In this document: positions 47,114-56,287 of the stretch, one piece after another
Position numbering within the stretch: the stretch's first letter is position 1
Layout of the letters: the number at the start of each line of letters is the position of its first letter
Source of the DNA: JAZKDW01 sp040387375
GTDB lineage: Bacteria > Pseudomonadota > Gammaproteobacteria > Burkholderiales > Burkholderiaceae_D
Direction of reading: 5' to 3'
DNA: 64,000 bases
Assembly (NCBI GenBank): GCA_040387375.1
Contig: JAZKDW010000021.1
Location: forward strand, 22,518 to 86,517
Notes under the pieces: model-generated
The model's database searches: none
Seen by the model: the letters and a program-made list of their open reading frames with translations, nothing else
What the model was told of the DNA's origin: nothing
Made by a program: the position numbers and the translations under genes

Positions 47114-47860
47114 CTAAGCGCAGTCATCGATCTGCGCGCTGATCCACGCACTGAAATCCGCCTGCATGCTGTCGGTCAGCGCATGCTCGCCCTCATATTC
47201 TCGATACACATGGCGCACGCCTCTTTCGGTCAGCAGGCGATGTGTATTGCGGCCGCAATCGATGCCAAGGACGCCATCCTGAACGCCATGCGATACAAAA
47301 CCCGACAGTTTTTCAAGCGCCTGCCCGCGGGCGATCATCGGCACGGTTTCCGGCGGGATCCTGCCGCTGAGCAGCCCGAAGCCACGCACTTTTTCCGGCT
47401 GCGCCAGGGCCACGGCCGCACTCATGATGCCGCCCTGGCTGAAGCCGGCGATCCATACCCGTTCCGGATCGACGTCATAAGCCTGCGGCAGCGCATCGAT
47501 GAAGTCGGCCAGCAATTTGCGGGATGCCAGCTGATGCTCAAGATTGATGACTGGCCCCTCCGGACTAATCCGCACCTGGAACCAGCCGTACTGGTTGCGC
47601 CCGAAGGCACGCGGCCCGCGGACGACAATCACCAGCAGTCGCGGGTCCAGCAGCCGCGCGATGCCTGTCATGTCTTCCTCGTTCTGAGCCAGACCGTGCA
47701 GCAGGATCACACACGGCGCCGCCGCACCGGGGGCCGCCGCACCGGGGGCCCCCGCACCGCAGGGCGCAACCGGCACCCGGGCTAGATGCACGAGGCCGAG
47801 GTCGGCCGTTCCGTTTTCAAAAGGGGGAGTCGTCAATGTCGTCTCGTCTAAAAAATTCAC
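47114..47860 (-). CDS. Phospholipase/carboxylesterase-type alpha/beta hydrolase
   Basis: 248 residues. Oxyanion region VILLHGLAQNEEDM, nucleophile elbow VWIAGFSQGGIMSAAVALAQ (Ser of GFSQGG), acid Asp in SHGVQDGVLGID and His in YEGEHALTDSM. This is the abhydrolase_2 family of cytosolic esterases (EstB/YpfH-like), acting on short acyl esters. An APGAAAPGAAAP insertion near residue 38 is encoded by repeated GCCGCCGCACCGGGG-like DNA (about 47726-47760). The gene begins 3 bases after the ICMT-family gene ends, so they form an operon. Confidence 0.9.
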   Translation of the reverse strand: MNFLDETTLTTPPFENGTADLGLVHLARVPVAPCGAGAPGAAAPGAAAPCVILLHGLAQNEEDMTGIARLLDPRLLVIVVRGPRAFGRNQYGWFQVRISPEGPVINLEHQLASRKLLADFIDALPQAYDVDPERVWIAGFSQGGIMSAAVALAQPEKVRGFGLLSGRIPPETVPMIARGQALEKLSGFVSHGVQDGVLGIDCGRNTHRLLTERGVRHVYREYEGEHALTDSMQADFSAWISAQIDDCA

Positions 47861-47863
47861 TTG

Positions 47864-48325
47864 TCAAATCCAGCGCCGGACCCTCGCCTGGTAATCGGCG
47901 TACGCTTTTCCAAACAGCCCGGAGAGGATGTGTTCTTCCGGCCCGATCTGGAAACGGTTCAAGTACAGCACAAATACAGGGAGCAACACAATCGCCAGCG
48001 GATTGGAGAGGGTCACACTCCAGCCGGCCAGGACCAGCAGCATGCCCAGATACATGGGGTTACGTGTGGTGCAGTAGATGCCCGATGTCACCAGCGCTGA
48101 CGTGTGCCCGGGCCGCATGGGATTGACTGTTGTCCTGGCGATTCGAAACGATATCAATGCGGCGGCATCAATGCCCAGGCCGATCAACACAAGGATAGCC
48201 GCGAGTGCAGTGCTTGCCGGAAAACTAAAATTTAATGCTGGTGTGGCGGAGGAAACTACCCACATCAATGTTGCAGTAATCAGCGCGACAACTGGCGGCG
48301 GCAGCTTGAGTTCAAAAGCATGCAT
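47864..48325 (-). CDS. Isoprenylcysteine carboxyl methyltransferase (ICMT/PEMT)-family membrane protein
   Basis: 153 residues with four membrane segments. The C-terminal half holds the signature VTSGIYCTTRNPMYLGMLLV (R-N-P-M-Y) and LNRFQIGPEEHILSGLFGKAYADYQARVRRW (EE...fG..Y..Y...v.r). The family transfers methyl groups from S-adenosylmethionine to membrane substrates; bacterial substrates are mostly unknown. First gene of an operon with the esterase. Confidence 0.9.
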   Translation of the reverse strand: MHAFELKLPPPVVALITATLMWVVSSATPALNFSFPASTALAAILVLIGLGIDAAALISFRIARTTVNPMRPGHTSALVTSGIYCTTRNPMYLGMLLVLAGWSVTLSNPLAIVLLPVFVLYLNRFQIGPEEHILSGLFGKAYADYQARVRRWI

Positions 48326-48392
48326 GGATCTGCGTCCTTAAATCATGTGCTTTGCATGATAAACGCGATAGGCGCCGGACTGGCGGCAATTG

Positions 48393-48554
48393 TTACTTGC
48401 CGCGGCGCTTGCGCTCCTGCCGCGCCAGTTCGATCAGATCCCAGCCAAGCTGGCGGCGGATTTCCTTCAGGTCCGGCGGCGCCTCGCTGGATTCGCTGCG
48501 CTTGCGCATGTATTCCCGGATTTGCTCTTTGGAAGGCTTGGAAGTCGAATCCAT
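48393..48554 (-). CDS. Small conserved protein, 53 aa
   Basis: Read directly: MDSTSKPSKEQIREYMRKRS, then ESSEAPPDLKEIRRQLGWDL, IELARQERKRRGK and stop. The 'EIRRQLGWDLIEL.R' core and basic tail match a short protein I believe is widespread in Burkholderiales. The ribosome site is weak (AGGCG). No function known. Confidence 0.68.
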   Translation of the reverse strand: MDSTSKPSKEQIREYMRKRSESSEAPPDLKEIRRQLGWDLIELARQERKRRGK

Positions 48555-48695
48555 GGTGTGCGCCTGTCATCAGGGTGAATACCCTGTTAACGTTGCAGCG
48601 GCCACCGTGTTGACAGCGCTGCAGGTTTCCTTGTAAGCAGTTGTAAATATCCCAAACCAGAACATGTGGCCGCCAACGAAGGAAACCCTTCCGCA

Positions 48696-50297
48696 TTACT
48701 TTTTCTCGAGATCAATCGCCCGCGCAATCAGCGCATGATCGTCGCGCAGCTTGAACTTGGCGACCCGATGGGTGGGCGTCAAGGGCAAGGCATCGGTGAA
48801 TACGACGTAACGCGGCACCTTGATCGGCGCCAGCCGCTCGCGGCACCAAAGCGCAATGTCGGCGGCGCAGAGCGATGCTTCCGGCCGCGGCACAACCACG
48901 GCCAGTATGTCATCCTCTCCCAGCGCTGACGGCACGGCGATGGCAGCGACGTTGATGACATCGGGATGGCTGCCGATGACCCGGTCCAATTCGGCGCCGG
49001 AAATATTTTCACCGCGCTTGCGGATGATGTCTTTCTTGCGCGCAATGAACCAGAAATATCCGTCCGCATCACGCCAGCCAAGGTCGCCGGTCAGGAACCA
49101 GCCGTCGCGAAACGCCGCCGCTGTCTGTTCGGGATCGCGAAAATAACCCTGCATCGCAATCGGCGTGCGCACTACCAGTTCACCGGTCTGGCCATCGGCA
49201 ACCGGATTGCCGCTTTCATCGACAACCCGCATCTCGGCAAAACAGACGGCTGGATCCGGATGCAGGCTGGGTTTTCCCATGCTGCGGATCTTGTGCGGAC
49301 CGTCATACGGATTATTCAGGACGCCGGGAATTTCCGACATGCCATATCCTTCGATCAGCGTCGGCACCGAAAACTCCTGCTTGAAGACGACGTAGGTTTC
49401 CTCGTCGAATGGGGCGCCGTAAATCTTTCGCAGATTGTGGCCAGGCACATATTCGCTGCGCGGGCGGCGCAGCAGGATGCCGGTGACCGCCGCAATCGTA
49501 TTGACCTCGGTGGCGCCATGCTGCTTGACCGTCTGCCAGAATTTCGACGCCGAAAAACGCGGCTCGAGAATCAGCGTGGCGCCGGCGGCCAGCGCGCCTG
49601 CCAGCGAATAACAGATCGCATTGACATGGAACATCGGCAGGATGCACAGCAAGCGGTCTTCCGGCTGCAGATGCATGCGTTCGACAAATCCTTCGCCCGC
49701 CATGACGACGTTGCGCTGGTTATGCATGACACCCTTGGGGAAGCCGGTCGTGCCGGAGGTATAGATGAAAACGCAGGTCGCATTCGCGTCATCCGGCGCC
49801 GGCTGCACCGCGGGCCGCGCCGCAAACAGCACCTCTGCAAATACCGGAACCCCGGGATCGCCCGGCTCGTTGAGCATCAGCCATGGCTGGCTGGCGGCGG
49901 ATCCGCAAGCCGCGCGCACGGTTTCCAGCGCCTCCGGCGCGCACACCACACCGCAGACTTCCGCATGCGAAAGCACGTAACGCGCTTCCTCGATGCCGTA
50001 ATCCGGATTGATGCCGACCATGACTGCGCCGAGACGTGCAAGCGCCAGGAACAGGAACACGGTCGACGGATGGTTGGTCGACATCACGCCGACCCGGTCG
50101 CCCGCCCCTACACCTTTTTCGGCCAGCAGCGCCACGGTGCGCGCGACCCGGTCCAGCGCTTCCGCATAACTGACGCTGGAACTGCCGAACACCAGGAACT
50201 CGCGTGCGCCGGCGACGCTGGCCCGGCTCTCGAGCAGTGAGTTCAGCGTGTGCGCATGCGGCGGATACAGGCGCAATACATCGATCGGTTCGCGCAT
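48696..50297 (-). CDS. AMP-binding acyl-CoA ligase
   Basis: 533 residues from ATG 50297 (AAGGAG 8 bases upstream; the longer frame runs into the preceding gene). Adenylate-forming motifs: phosphate loop FIYTSGTTGFPKGVMH, core YGMSEIPGVLNNP, TGDLGWRDADGYFWFIARKK and the C-terminal AMP-lysine region VPRYVVFTDALPLTPTHRVAK. It resembles crotonobetaine/carnitine- or short-chain-acid-CoA ligases. It activates an organic acid with ATP and CoA. Third gene of a Bug - citryl-CoA-lyase - ligase operon, 5 bases after its neighbour. Confidence 0.9.
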   Translation of the reverse strand: MREPIDVLRLYPPHAHTLNSLLESRASVAGAREFLVFGSSSVSYAEALDRVARTVALLAEKGVGAGDRVGVMSTNHPSTVFLFLALARLGAVMVGINPDYGIEEARYVLSHAEVCGVVCAPEALETVRAACGSAASQPWLMLNEPGDPGVPVFAEVLFAARPAVQPAPDDANATCVFIYTSGTTGFPKGVMHNQRNVVMAGEGFVERMHLQPEDRLLCILPMFHVNAICYSLAGALAAGATLILEPRFSASKFWQTVKQHGATEVNTIAAVTGILLRRPRSEYVPGHNLRKIYGAPFDEETYVVFKQEFSVPTLIEGYGMSEIPGVLNNPYDGPHKIRSMGKPSLHPDPAVCFAEMRVVDESGNPVADGQTGELVVRTPIAMQGYFRDPEQTAAAFRDGWFLTGDLGWRDADGYFWFIARKKDIIRKRGENISGAELDRVIGSHPDVINVAAIAVPSALGEDDILAVVVPRPEASLCAADIALWCRERLAPIKVPRYVVFTDALPLTPTHRVAKFKLRDDHALIARAIDLEKK

Positions 50298-50302
50298 CCC
50301 GC

Positions 50303-51103
50303 TCACTCCTTGTCCGCACGGAGTTGACCGCGCATGTGGCCGGTCGCCTCGTCTTCGGCCCGATGCCACAGCTCCATGGCGATCGGCTGGCGCGCTTCTT
50401 CGAGCACATGGCCGACCAGGCCGACTGCGCGCGCCATCACGCCGAGCCCGGACGCGACCTTCCACGAAAATCCCATCTCGCAGCAAATCGCGCCGATCGC
50501 ACCCGTGGCGTTCACCGGCAACTGCCTGCCGGTCACCGCCTGCGCCTTTTCCGATATCTGCTCCATCAACGCGATGTGACGGCCATGGAAACCGGTCTCG
50601 CGCGCAATCCTGAACAGACGAACCGTGCGCGGATCGACTGGCTTGTGAATCGGATGGCCCAGCCCCGGAACGATGCGCCTGGCTTCACGGTGCGCGGCAA
50701 CGATGCGCCGCGCATGCTCGGCCAGCGAAAGCTGGCCTGCCTCGTCTTCGGCGAAGGCCGCCGCCAGCATTCTGGCGGAACCTTCGGTCGAGCCGACGAA
50801 TACGCTGCCCAGCCCCAGCAGCCCGGCAGCCACCGCAGCCTGCATCGCTTCCGGTGCGCCGGTGTAGGTCATGCGCGCCGCCAGCGTCGACGGCACGATG
50901 CCATGTTCGACCAGCGTCACCAGGACCGCGTTGAACATGCGCGACTCGGGTGCCGATGGCAGCCGGCCGCTTACTTCGAGAAAAGCCATGTCGCCGAGAT
51001 TGACTTCGCCGATCAGCTCCTCGGTCAGGTCGTAGCCGTGAACGCCGATCTTGTCGGCAGTGCTCCACGCAATGTCCGAGCGCAATTCCTTTTTACCATC
51101 CAT
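50303..51103 (-). CDS. Citryl-CoA-lyase / small citrate-synthase-like protein
   Basis: 266 residues. Conserved blocks: EVNLGDMAFLEVSGRLPSAP, LVEHGIVPSTLAARMTYTGA, RIVPGLGHPIHKPVDPRTVR (His/Asp active-site region of citrate-synthase-fold lyases) and GAIGAICCEMGFSWKVASGL. It is shorter than true citrate synthase and matches the group annotated as citryl-CoA lyase, which would cleave a 3-hydroxy-acyl-CoA into acetyl-CoA plus a keto acid. The substrate in this operon is not known. Confidence 0.85.
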   Translation of the reverse strand: MDGKKELRSDIAWSTADKIGVHGYDLTEELIGEVNLGDMAFLEVSGRLPSAPESRMFNAVLVTLVEHGIVPSTLAARMTYTGAPEAMQAAVAAGLLGLGSVFVGSTEGSARMLAAAFAEDEAGQLSLAEHARRIVAAHREARRIVPGLGHPIHKPVDPRTVRLFRIARETGFHGRHIALMEQISEKAQAVTGRQLPVNATGAIGAICCEMGFSWKVASGLGVMARAVGLVGHVLEEARQPIAMELWHRAEDEATGHMRGQLRADKE

Positions 51104-51126
51104 GAGTCATAGTCCTGTTGGTTTTG

Positions 51127-52101
51127 TTAGTCCAGCTTCGCACCGGATATCTGCACTTTTTTCGCCGCCGCATCGCGGTCGCCGACGAGGAAAGCGCTGA
51201 ACTGTTCCGGCGTGTCGCCGACCGCCTCGAAGCCGAGGTTGGTCAGGTATTTCGCCTTGAAGTCGGCGCTGTTGACGATGGCGCTGGCATCCCTCGCAAA
51301 TTTGCGCGCGGCCTCGGCAGGCGTGCCCTTGGGCGCTGCCACGCCAAAATAAAACGAGGCGTCAAACGCAGGATAACCGGCTTCGGTAAAGGTCGGCACC
51401 GTTTGTGCAATCGTCGAGCGGTTGCGTCCGGCCACCGCCAGCGCTTTCAGCTTCCCGCTCGGCAGCTGCGGCGCTGCGCCGCCAATCACCGCAAAGCCGA
51501 CATCCACCCGTCCCGACATCAGATCCTGCAAGGCTTGCGGCAAACCCTTGTACGGCACGTGCTCCATCTGCAGGCCGTTGATGCTGTTGAACCAGGCCAT
51601 CGCCAGGTGGTTGACGCCGCCGGCGCCCACCGACGCGTAATTCAGCTTGCCGGGATTTTTCTTCGCGTACTCAACCAATTCACCCACGTTCGCAGCCGGG
51701 AAATCCGGCCGTGTAACCAGCATCAGATTGGCCGTCACCAGCTTGCTGACCGGGACAAAGTCCTTCGGTTCGTACTGGATTTTCGCGTACAGGTGGCTGT
51801 TAAGGCTGAACACCGCATCCGACGCCAGCAGGAAGGTATAACCGTCGCCAGGCGCGCGGGCCACTTCGATCGCCGCGATCATCTCGTTGGCGCCGGGCTT
51901 GTTGTCGATGACAACCGGTTGTCCCCAGGTCGTGCTCAGTTGCTGGCCAAGTGCGCGCGCCAGCACGTCGGCCGGACCGCCCGGCGTGTAGGGAACCACG
52001 ATCCGGACCATCCGGTTCGGGAAAGCCTGGGCATGCGCTGCGGACAGCGGCGCCAGTACGGCCAGTGCGGCTACCGCAAGAATCTTGTGCAGTTTTTTCA
52101 T
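51127..52101 (-). CDS. Bug-family (TctC-like) solute-binding protein
   Basis: 324 residues. Signal peptide KKLHKILAVAALAVLAPLSA, cleavage near AHA-QAF. The two-lobed periplasmic binding domain shows VRIVVPYTPGGPADVLARAL, VVIDNKPGANEMIAAIEVAR, YLTNLGFEAVGDTPEQFSAF and the C-terminal VQISGAKLD typical of Bug proteins. AGGAG lies before ATG 52101. In tripartite tricarboxylate systems it binds organic acids, but many Bug proteins occur without TctA/B, as here. First gene of the operon. Confidence 0.95.
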   Translation of the reverse strand: MKKLHKILAVAALAVLAPLSAAHAQAFPNRMVRIVVPYTPGGPADVLARALGQQLSTTWGQPVVIDNKPGANEMIAAIEVARAPGDGYTFLLASDAVFSLNSHLYAKIQYEPKDFVPVSKLVTANLMLVTRPDFPAANVGELVEYAKKNPGKLNYASVGAGGVNHLAMAWFNSINGLQMEHVPYKGLPQALQDLMSGRVDVGFAVIGGAAPQLPSGKLKALAVAGRNRSTIAQTVPTFTEAGYPAFDASFYFGVAAPKGTPAEAARKFARDASAIVNSADFKAKYLTNLGFEAVGDTPEQFSAFLVGDRDAAAKKVQISGAKLD

Positions 52102-52214
52102 TTCATCTCCTCATGTAATTTTTGACTGGCCACTGGTTTGGTGAGCCTGTTTTTTCCTGCGTCCATGCCGCTTTCGGCAGTGAGACGGGAATTGATTTTA
52201 TTCTAAGTACGGTA

Positions 52215-52335
52215 TATGGACTTCGTGAATTCCGTGCTCGACAGAATGCTATCTCATTAAATAAATGGCGGTCAACGAAAAATTTAAAGCCCTTTTATTC
52301 TGCATTTAATATCAATATAGTCCGGAATATGGACT
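52215..52335. promoter_or_regulatory. Direct/inverted repeats between the Bug operon and the IclR gene
   Basis: TATGGACT occurs at 52215-52222 and again at 52328-52335. The second copy is the right arm of an inverted repeat AGTCC-(7)-GGACT (52319-52335). They lie in the 262-bp region between the divergent Bug operon and the IclR gene, as expected for IclR-type operators. No strong -35/-10 pair was identified. Confidence 0.45.
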
Positions 52336-52363
52336 CTTTGATTTGAATCGGTTATTCTTCGGC

Positions 52364-53161
52364 ATGAAACAAATCCAGACATCCATTACCGCAAGCGGCG
52401 CCCAGACCGTCGACCGCGCCTGCGTGCTGCTGAAGGAAGTTGCCCGCGCCGGAACGAACGGCGCGCGCATCCTCGACTTGTGCCAGGCGACTGACCTCAG
52501 CCGGCCGACAGCGCACCGCATCCTGCAATCGCTGGTGGCCGCCGGATTCCTGCGTCAGCAAGCTGAAACTAGGCGCTACCTGCTGGGGACGGGGCTGTTT
52601 GAAATCGGTCTGGCCGCGCCCAGTCCGGTCGACGCCTACCCGGAGGTCACGCGCCTGCTGGATGAACTGGCCCGCGCTACCGAAGACACGGTGTATCTGA
52701 TGATACGCAGTCATGACGACGTGTTCTGCGCCTGGCGCGCAGTCGGCGCGTTTCCGATCAAGGCCAATATCGTGTCGCCGGGGGACCGCCGGCCGATGGC
52801 CGCCAGCGCAGCCGGACTGTGCCTGCTTGCCGCCATGCCCGAAGCCGAAGCCAGCCTGGTCATGAAACGCAGCCGCCCCTACCTGCCGCAGCATTGCAAG
52901 CCGCCCTTCAATGACCTGCTCAAGCTGATCGAGACCACGCGGCAAACCGGTTATGCCTTTGGCTACAATCTGGTCATGGAAGGCGTGACCGGTGTCGGCA
53001 TGGCGGTGCCGTCCCGCGCAGTCCAGCCTTACCTCGCCATCAGCATCTCGGGCATTTCGTCGCGCATTACCGCCGAGCGGCTCCCGAGCCTGGTGTCCGC
53101 GCTGGAGCAAACCACGCTGCGTATTGCCGCGATCGTCGATCGCGACGGAAAAGTCAGCTAA
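52364..53161 (+). CDS. IclR-family transcriptional regulator
   Basis: 265 residues from ATG 52364; a TTG seven codons out is possible. The N-terminal winged helix is TVDRACVLLKEVARAGTNGA, RILDLCQATDLSRPTAHRIL and GFLRQQAETRRYLLGTGLFE. The effector domain has DTVYLMIRSHDDVFCAWRAV and GYAFGYNLVMEGVTGVGMAV, as in IclR proteins. It is divergent from the Bug/lyase/ligase operon and convergent with the CoA-transferase operon, so it is the likely controller of one or both. Confidence 0.94.
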   Translation: MKQIQTSITASGAQTVDRACVLLKEVARAGTNGARILDLCQATDLSRPTAHRILQSLVAAGFLRQQAETRRYLLGTGLFEIGLAAPSPVDAYPEVTRLLDELARATEDTVYLMIRSHDDVFCAWRAVGAFPIKANIVSPGDRRPMAASAAGLCLLAAMPEAEASLVMKRSRPYLPQHCKPPFNDLLKLIETTRQTGYAFGYNLVMEGVTGVGMAVPSRAVQPYLAISISGISSRITAERLPSLVSALEQTTLRIAAIVDRDGKVS

Positions 53162-53311
53162 CCATTCATGCGGCTTGGCTGAGCGTATCGGTCAAGCGGT
53201 CGAATAGTTCCCGCGGTATTCCACCATATCGGGGATAGCAGGCTCAGTCTGGATTCCCACTAGCTCCGGCTGGCTGGTGAAATAAATCCTGATTTTCTGT
53301 GGGGCCTGGCG

Positions 53312-54487
53312 TCAAACCTTCCTGGGTGACTTGATACCGAATTCCGCGAGCACCTCATCGGTATGCTCGCCGATATTCGGCGGATGGCGATACACGGACG
53401 AGGGTGTCAGGCTGAAAGTAATCGGCGGTGTCATCATCCTGATCTTGCCCTCGCTTGGATGTTCCATGGTCTTGAACATTTCGACCGCCTTGAGGTGGGG
53501 GTCCTCGATCAGCTCCTCAATGCTGTGCGCGGGCGCCCATGGAATATCGTGATTTTCGAGCGCGACCTGCCATTCGGCGGAAGTCCTGGTCTTCATCACG
53601 CTTGCCAGGAAACCGTACGCCTGGTCGTAGTTGCGGGTACGGGTCGCGTGATCGCTAAACAACGGCGTGTCAAGGTACTCTTCCGGCTTGCCGAGCAAAT
53701 CGAAAAAACGCTTCCAATGGTCATCCGTATAAACCAGTGCCGAGATGAAGCCGTCGCTGGTCTGATAGGGCCGGCGATCGGGTGACAGCAGCCGGCTGTA
53801 ACCGGTCGGTCCCACGGCAGGCTCAAAACAATGCCCGCCCAGATGGTCGCTCAATACGAACTGGCTCATGACCTCGAACATCGGCACTTCAATGCTCTGG
53901 CCACGGCCAGTGCGCCCCTTGTAAACCAGGGCCGCCAGGATCGCGTGCGCCGCGGAGATTCCGGTCACCTTGTCAGCCATGGTGAGCGGAACATATTGGG
54001 GATCAGTGCCATGGACACGGCTGGCCAGCGACGGTATGGCCGAAATTCCCTGGATCAGGTCATCATAGGCTGGCCGGTCCTTGTACGGACCCGCCTGGCC
54101 GTAACCGACCAGGGAGGCATAAATGATGTCTGGATTGTGGACCTTGACATCGTCATACCCCATCCCCAGCCGCTTCAGCGCCGCAGGACGAATATTACTG
54201 ACAAATACGTCGGCTTCTGCGCATAACTTCAGAAGCGCTGCACGCCCTTCCCCGGTTTTTGCATCCAGGACCACACTTCTCTTATTGCGATTGGCCTGCA
54301 GGAACAGCGAACCCATCTTCGGATTGCGCATGGCTCCCGCCAGGCGCAGCAAGTCCCCTTCTTCGCTTTCGATCTTGATGACGTCGGCGCCGTAGTCGGC
54401 AAGGATCTGGGTCGCAAATGGTCCCATCAGGACCGACGTCATATCGACAATCCGGATTCCCTCGAGCGGGCCGGTTTTATTGCTCAT
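53312..54487 (-). CDS. CaiB/BaiF-type class III CoA transferase
   Basis: 391 residues from ATG 54487 (GGGAG 7 bases upstream; the same frame stays open far upstream across the transporter gene, but antisense-like). Motifs: GPLEGIRIVDMTSVLMGPFA, LADYGADVIKIESEEGDLLR, VSNIRPAALKRLGMGYDDV and MADKVTGISAAHAIL, where the Asp of ADKVTG fits the catalytic Asp that forms the CoA thioester. C-terminal PHLKAVEMFKTMEHPSEGKI is typical. It moves CoA between organic acids. It follows the MFS gene by 35 bases in the same operon. Confidence 0.93.
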   Translation of the reverse strand: MSNKTGPLEGIRIVDMTSVLMGPFATQILADYGADVIKIESEEGDLLRLAGAMRNPKMGSLFLQANRNKRSVVLDAKTGEGRAALLKLCAEADVFVSNIRPAALKRLGMGYDDVKVHNPDIIYASLVGYGQAGPYKDRPAYDDLIQGISAIPSLASRVHGTDPQYVPLTMADKVTGISAAHAILAALVYKGRTGRGQSIEVPMFEVMSQFVLSDHLGGHCFEPAVGPTGYSRLLSPDRRPYQTSDGFISALVYTDDHWKRFFDLLGKPEEYLDTPLFSDHATRTRNYDQAYGFLASVMKTRTSAEWQVALENHDIPWAPAHSIEELIEDPHLKAVEMFKTMEHPSEGKIRMMTPPITFSLTPSSVYRHPPNIGEHTDEVLAEFGIKSPRKV

Positions 54488-54522
54488 GAAATTCTCCCTG
54501 CCACAGCAAAAAGGTGAGCGGC

Positions 54523-55722
54523 CTACTTCGACTTGCCGAACACATGCCGCGCGCGGAACAGGGCAGTGCCGCACAATGCCAACGGCAAGGTGGTGACAAC
54601 AAAGCTCAGGCCGTACGAGCCGCTCCATTCGGTAATCAGGCCGAAAATCGGAGCGCCCAGCATGGCGCCGAGAAAGGTGATGGCCAGCGAACCGCCGGTC
54701 GCCATGCTCGCCTGCCCGGCCGGCGCCTGGCGCGCCACCGCGGCCAGATAGACACCGTTCCAGCCGACGGCGGAGGAGCCGTACAGCGCGAACAAGCCAA
54801 GCAGCAGCGGCAGCGGCGTGCCGGGCGCCAGCAGCGCCGTCAGCACGCTGGCGGTGGCCGACAGCATGGCGATACATCCCAGCATGACCGGCGGCGCCAG
54901 GAAACGGTCCGCCAGATAACCCCACACAATACGTCCGATCACACCACCGCCCTGCGCAACCGAAAAGACCACACCGGCGGCAATGAGCGAATATTTCATG
55001 TGCGAGGTCAGGTACGGCAGCAGGAAGGTAGTGAGGGAAATCTGAACGATCGAAAAGAAGAATGAGCTGATGCCGAGCAGGCGCAGCGTGGGCACCGACC
55101 ACACCAGCTTCAGCGGTGCGCTGATACTTTGCAGCGACAGCGTCAGCGACACGCCCGGCTCGAGATCGGTATCGAGCTGGCGCCGGGTCGACTGGGAGAG
55201 GATGGCGATGACGATGCAGGCGATTACCACTACCAGGACGGCGCCGCGCCAGCCGAACCCCAGGATCAGCGGCGGCAGCACCAGGCCGGCCAGCATGCCG
55301 CCCAGCGGCACGCCGGTCTGCTTGATCGAAAAAATCAGCGACAGCAGATGGCGCGGTGTGGTCTTGATCAGCACGTGAGAACTGGCCGGCGTGATCGGAC
55401 CGTAACCGATGCCGATCAGCAGCGCGCTGATTACCAGCAGCCACGGCGACGCGGTGAGCAGCACCAGCAAGCCGGCGGCGCACGCGAGCAAGGCAAGCTG
55501 GCTGATGCGGATGGCGCCAAAACGGCGCACAAAACCGCCGCTCAGCAGCGTCGACCACATCGCCCCCAGGTAAAGCAGGCCTACGAATACACCGACATAA
55601 GTGGGCGGCAAACCGATGTCGGGGGCGGCGGACGGCGCCAGCACCGACACGGACACCATCGACAGCGCGGTCAGTATCTGGATGGCCAGCGTAGCGATCA
55701 GGGGAATAAAGGTAGATGGCAT
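54523..55722 (-). CDS. MFS transporter (organic-acid type)
   Basis: 399 residues with twelve membrane segments (for example IPLIATLAIQILTALSMVSV, GVFVGLLYLGAMWSTLLSGG, LLVISALLIGIGYGPITPAS and GRIVWGYLADRFLAPPVMLG). The 'GfvRRFGAIRIS' loop and the periodicity are of the CynX/NarK/OFA-like MFS type. It is probably the importer for the acid processed by the CoA transferase. First gene of the operon. Confidence 0.9.
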   Translation of the reverse strand: MPSTFIPLIATLAIQILTALSMVSVSVLAPSAAPDIGLPPTYVGVFVGLLYLGAMWSTLLSGGFVRRFGAIRISQLALLACAAGLLVLLTASPWLLVISALLIGIGYGPITPASSHVLIKTTPRHLLSLIFSIKQTGVPLGGMLAGLVLPPLILGFGWRGAVLVVVIACIVIAILSQSTRRQLDTDLEPGVSLTLSLQSISAPLKLVWSVPTLRLLGISSFFFSIVQISLTTFLLPYLTSHMKYSLIAAGVVFSVAQGGGVIGRIVWGYLADRFLAPPVMLGCIAMLSATASVLTALLAPGTPLPLLLGLFALYGSSAVGWNGVYLAAVARQAPAGQASMATGGSLAITFLGAMLGAPIFGLITEWSGSYGLSFVVTTLPLALCGTALFRARHVFGKSK

Positions 55723-55844
55723 GGAGCAGGTTGCGACGGACGGTTGGACAGGATGATCATTACCGGCGCCGTCCGGCGATGCAGGGTCGCCGTACTTGAC
55801 ACACCCGCATCACCGATCTTCACGAACAAGAAATTTGCACCGCT

Positions 55845-56087
55845 TCAAGGAGCCTGCACGCCGCCCGGAAGTATACCAGCGATACCAGTATCAATGCCAT
55901 CGATCGGCGGCATGCCGAATTCTGGCGCGTCGATTTCGAATTCATCGCCCGCTTCGGTTCTCACGCCGTCGGCAAAAGACAGCGTCGCGGTGCCTGCCGA
56001 CCTGGTAGCTGTGCCTAATCGAAAATTCGAAATGAGTGATACCCTCCGGTTATACACGGCTTTTTTACCTGATGATTCCTTCTTCAA
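55845..56087 (-). pseudogene. Probable fragment of a FAH-family (AraD1-like) C-terminus
   Basis: An 80-codon frame with AGTATLSFADGVRTEAGDEF and EIDAPEFGMP, which closely resembles the C-terminal strands of fumarylacetoacetate-hydrolase-family proteins ('..F.DGV.TEAGD.FEI..P.FG.PLRNPL'). The expected LRNPL end is replaced by PIDGIDTGIAGI and an early stop, and the catalytic body is missing. I therefore read it as a relic. The surrounding 565-bp gap (55723-56287) holds no other credible gene; a plus-strand frame from about 56032 into the ktrA start is doubtful. Confidence 0.4.
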
Positions 56088-56287
56088 AAACCATACAAAA
56101 TCGCCTGCGCATGCGGCAGCTCACATCCTGTCGGACCTGGAGAATTTGCGCGAGGACCGGCTGGCGCGTGAAGCGGGCGGCATGGGAGAAATTTCGATCG
56201 GCGCCACCATGGCGCCAGTGCCTGGCCTGCTGAAACGCTTCCCTGCATGCTCTTTTGACCTGAACGCGAACCAATTAAAATTACCCT

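Noticed and set aside
46943..47785. 280-codon plus-strand frame opposite the esterase
   Set aside because: Antisense to a gene with a complete catalytic triad.
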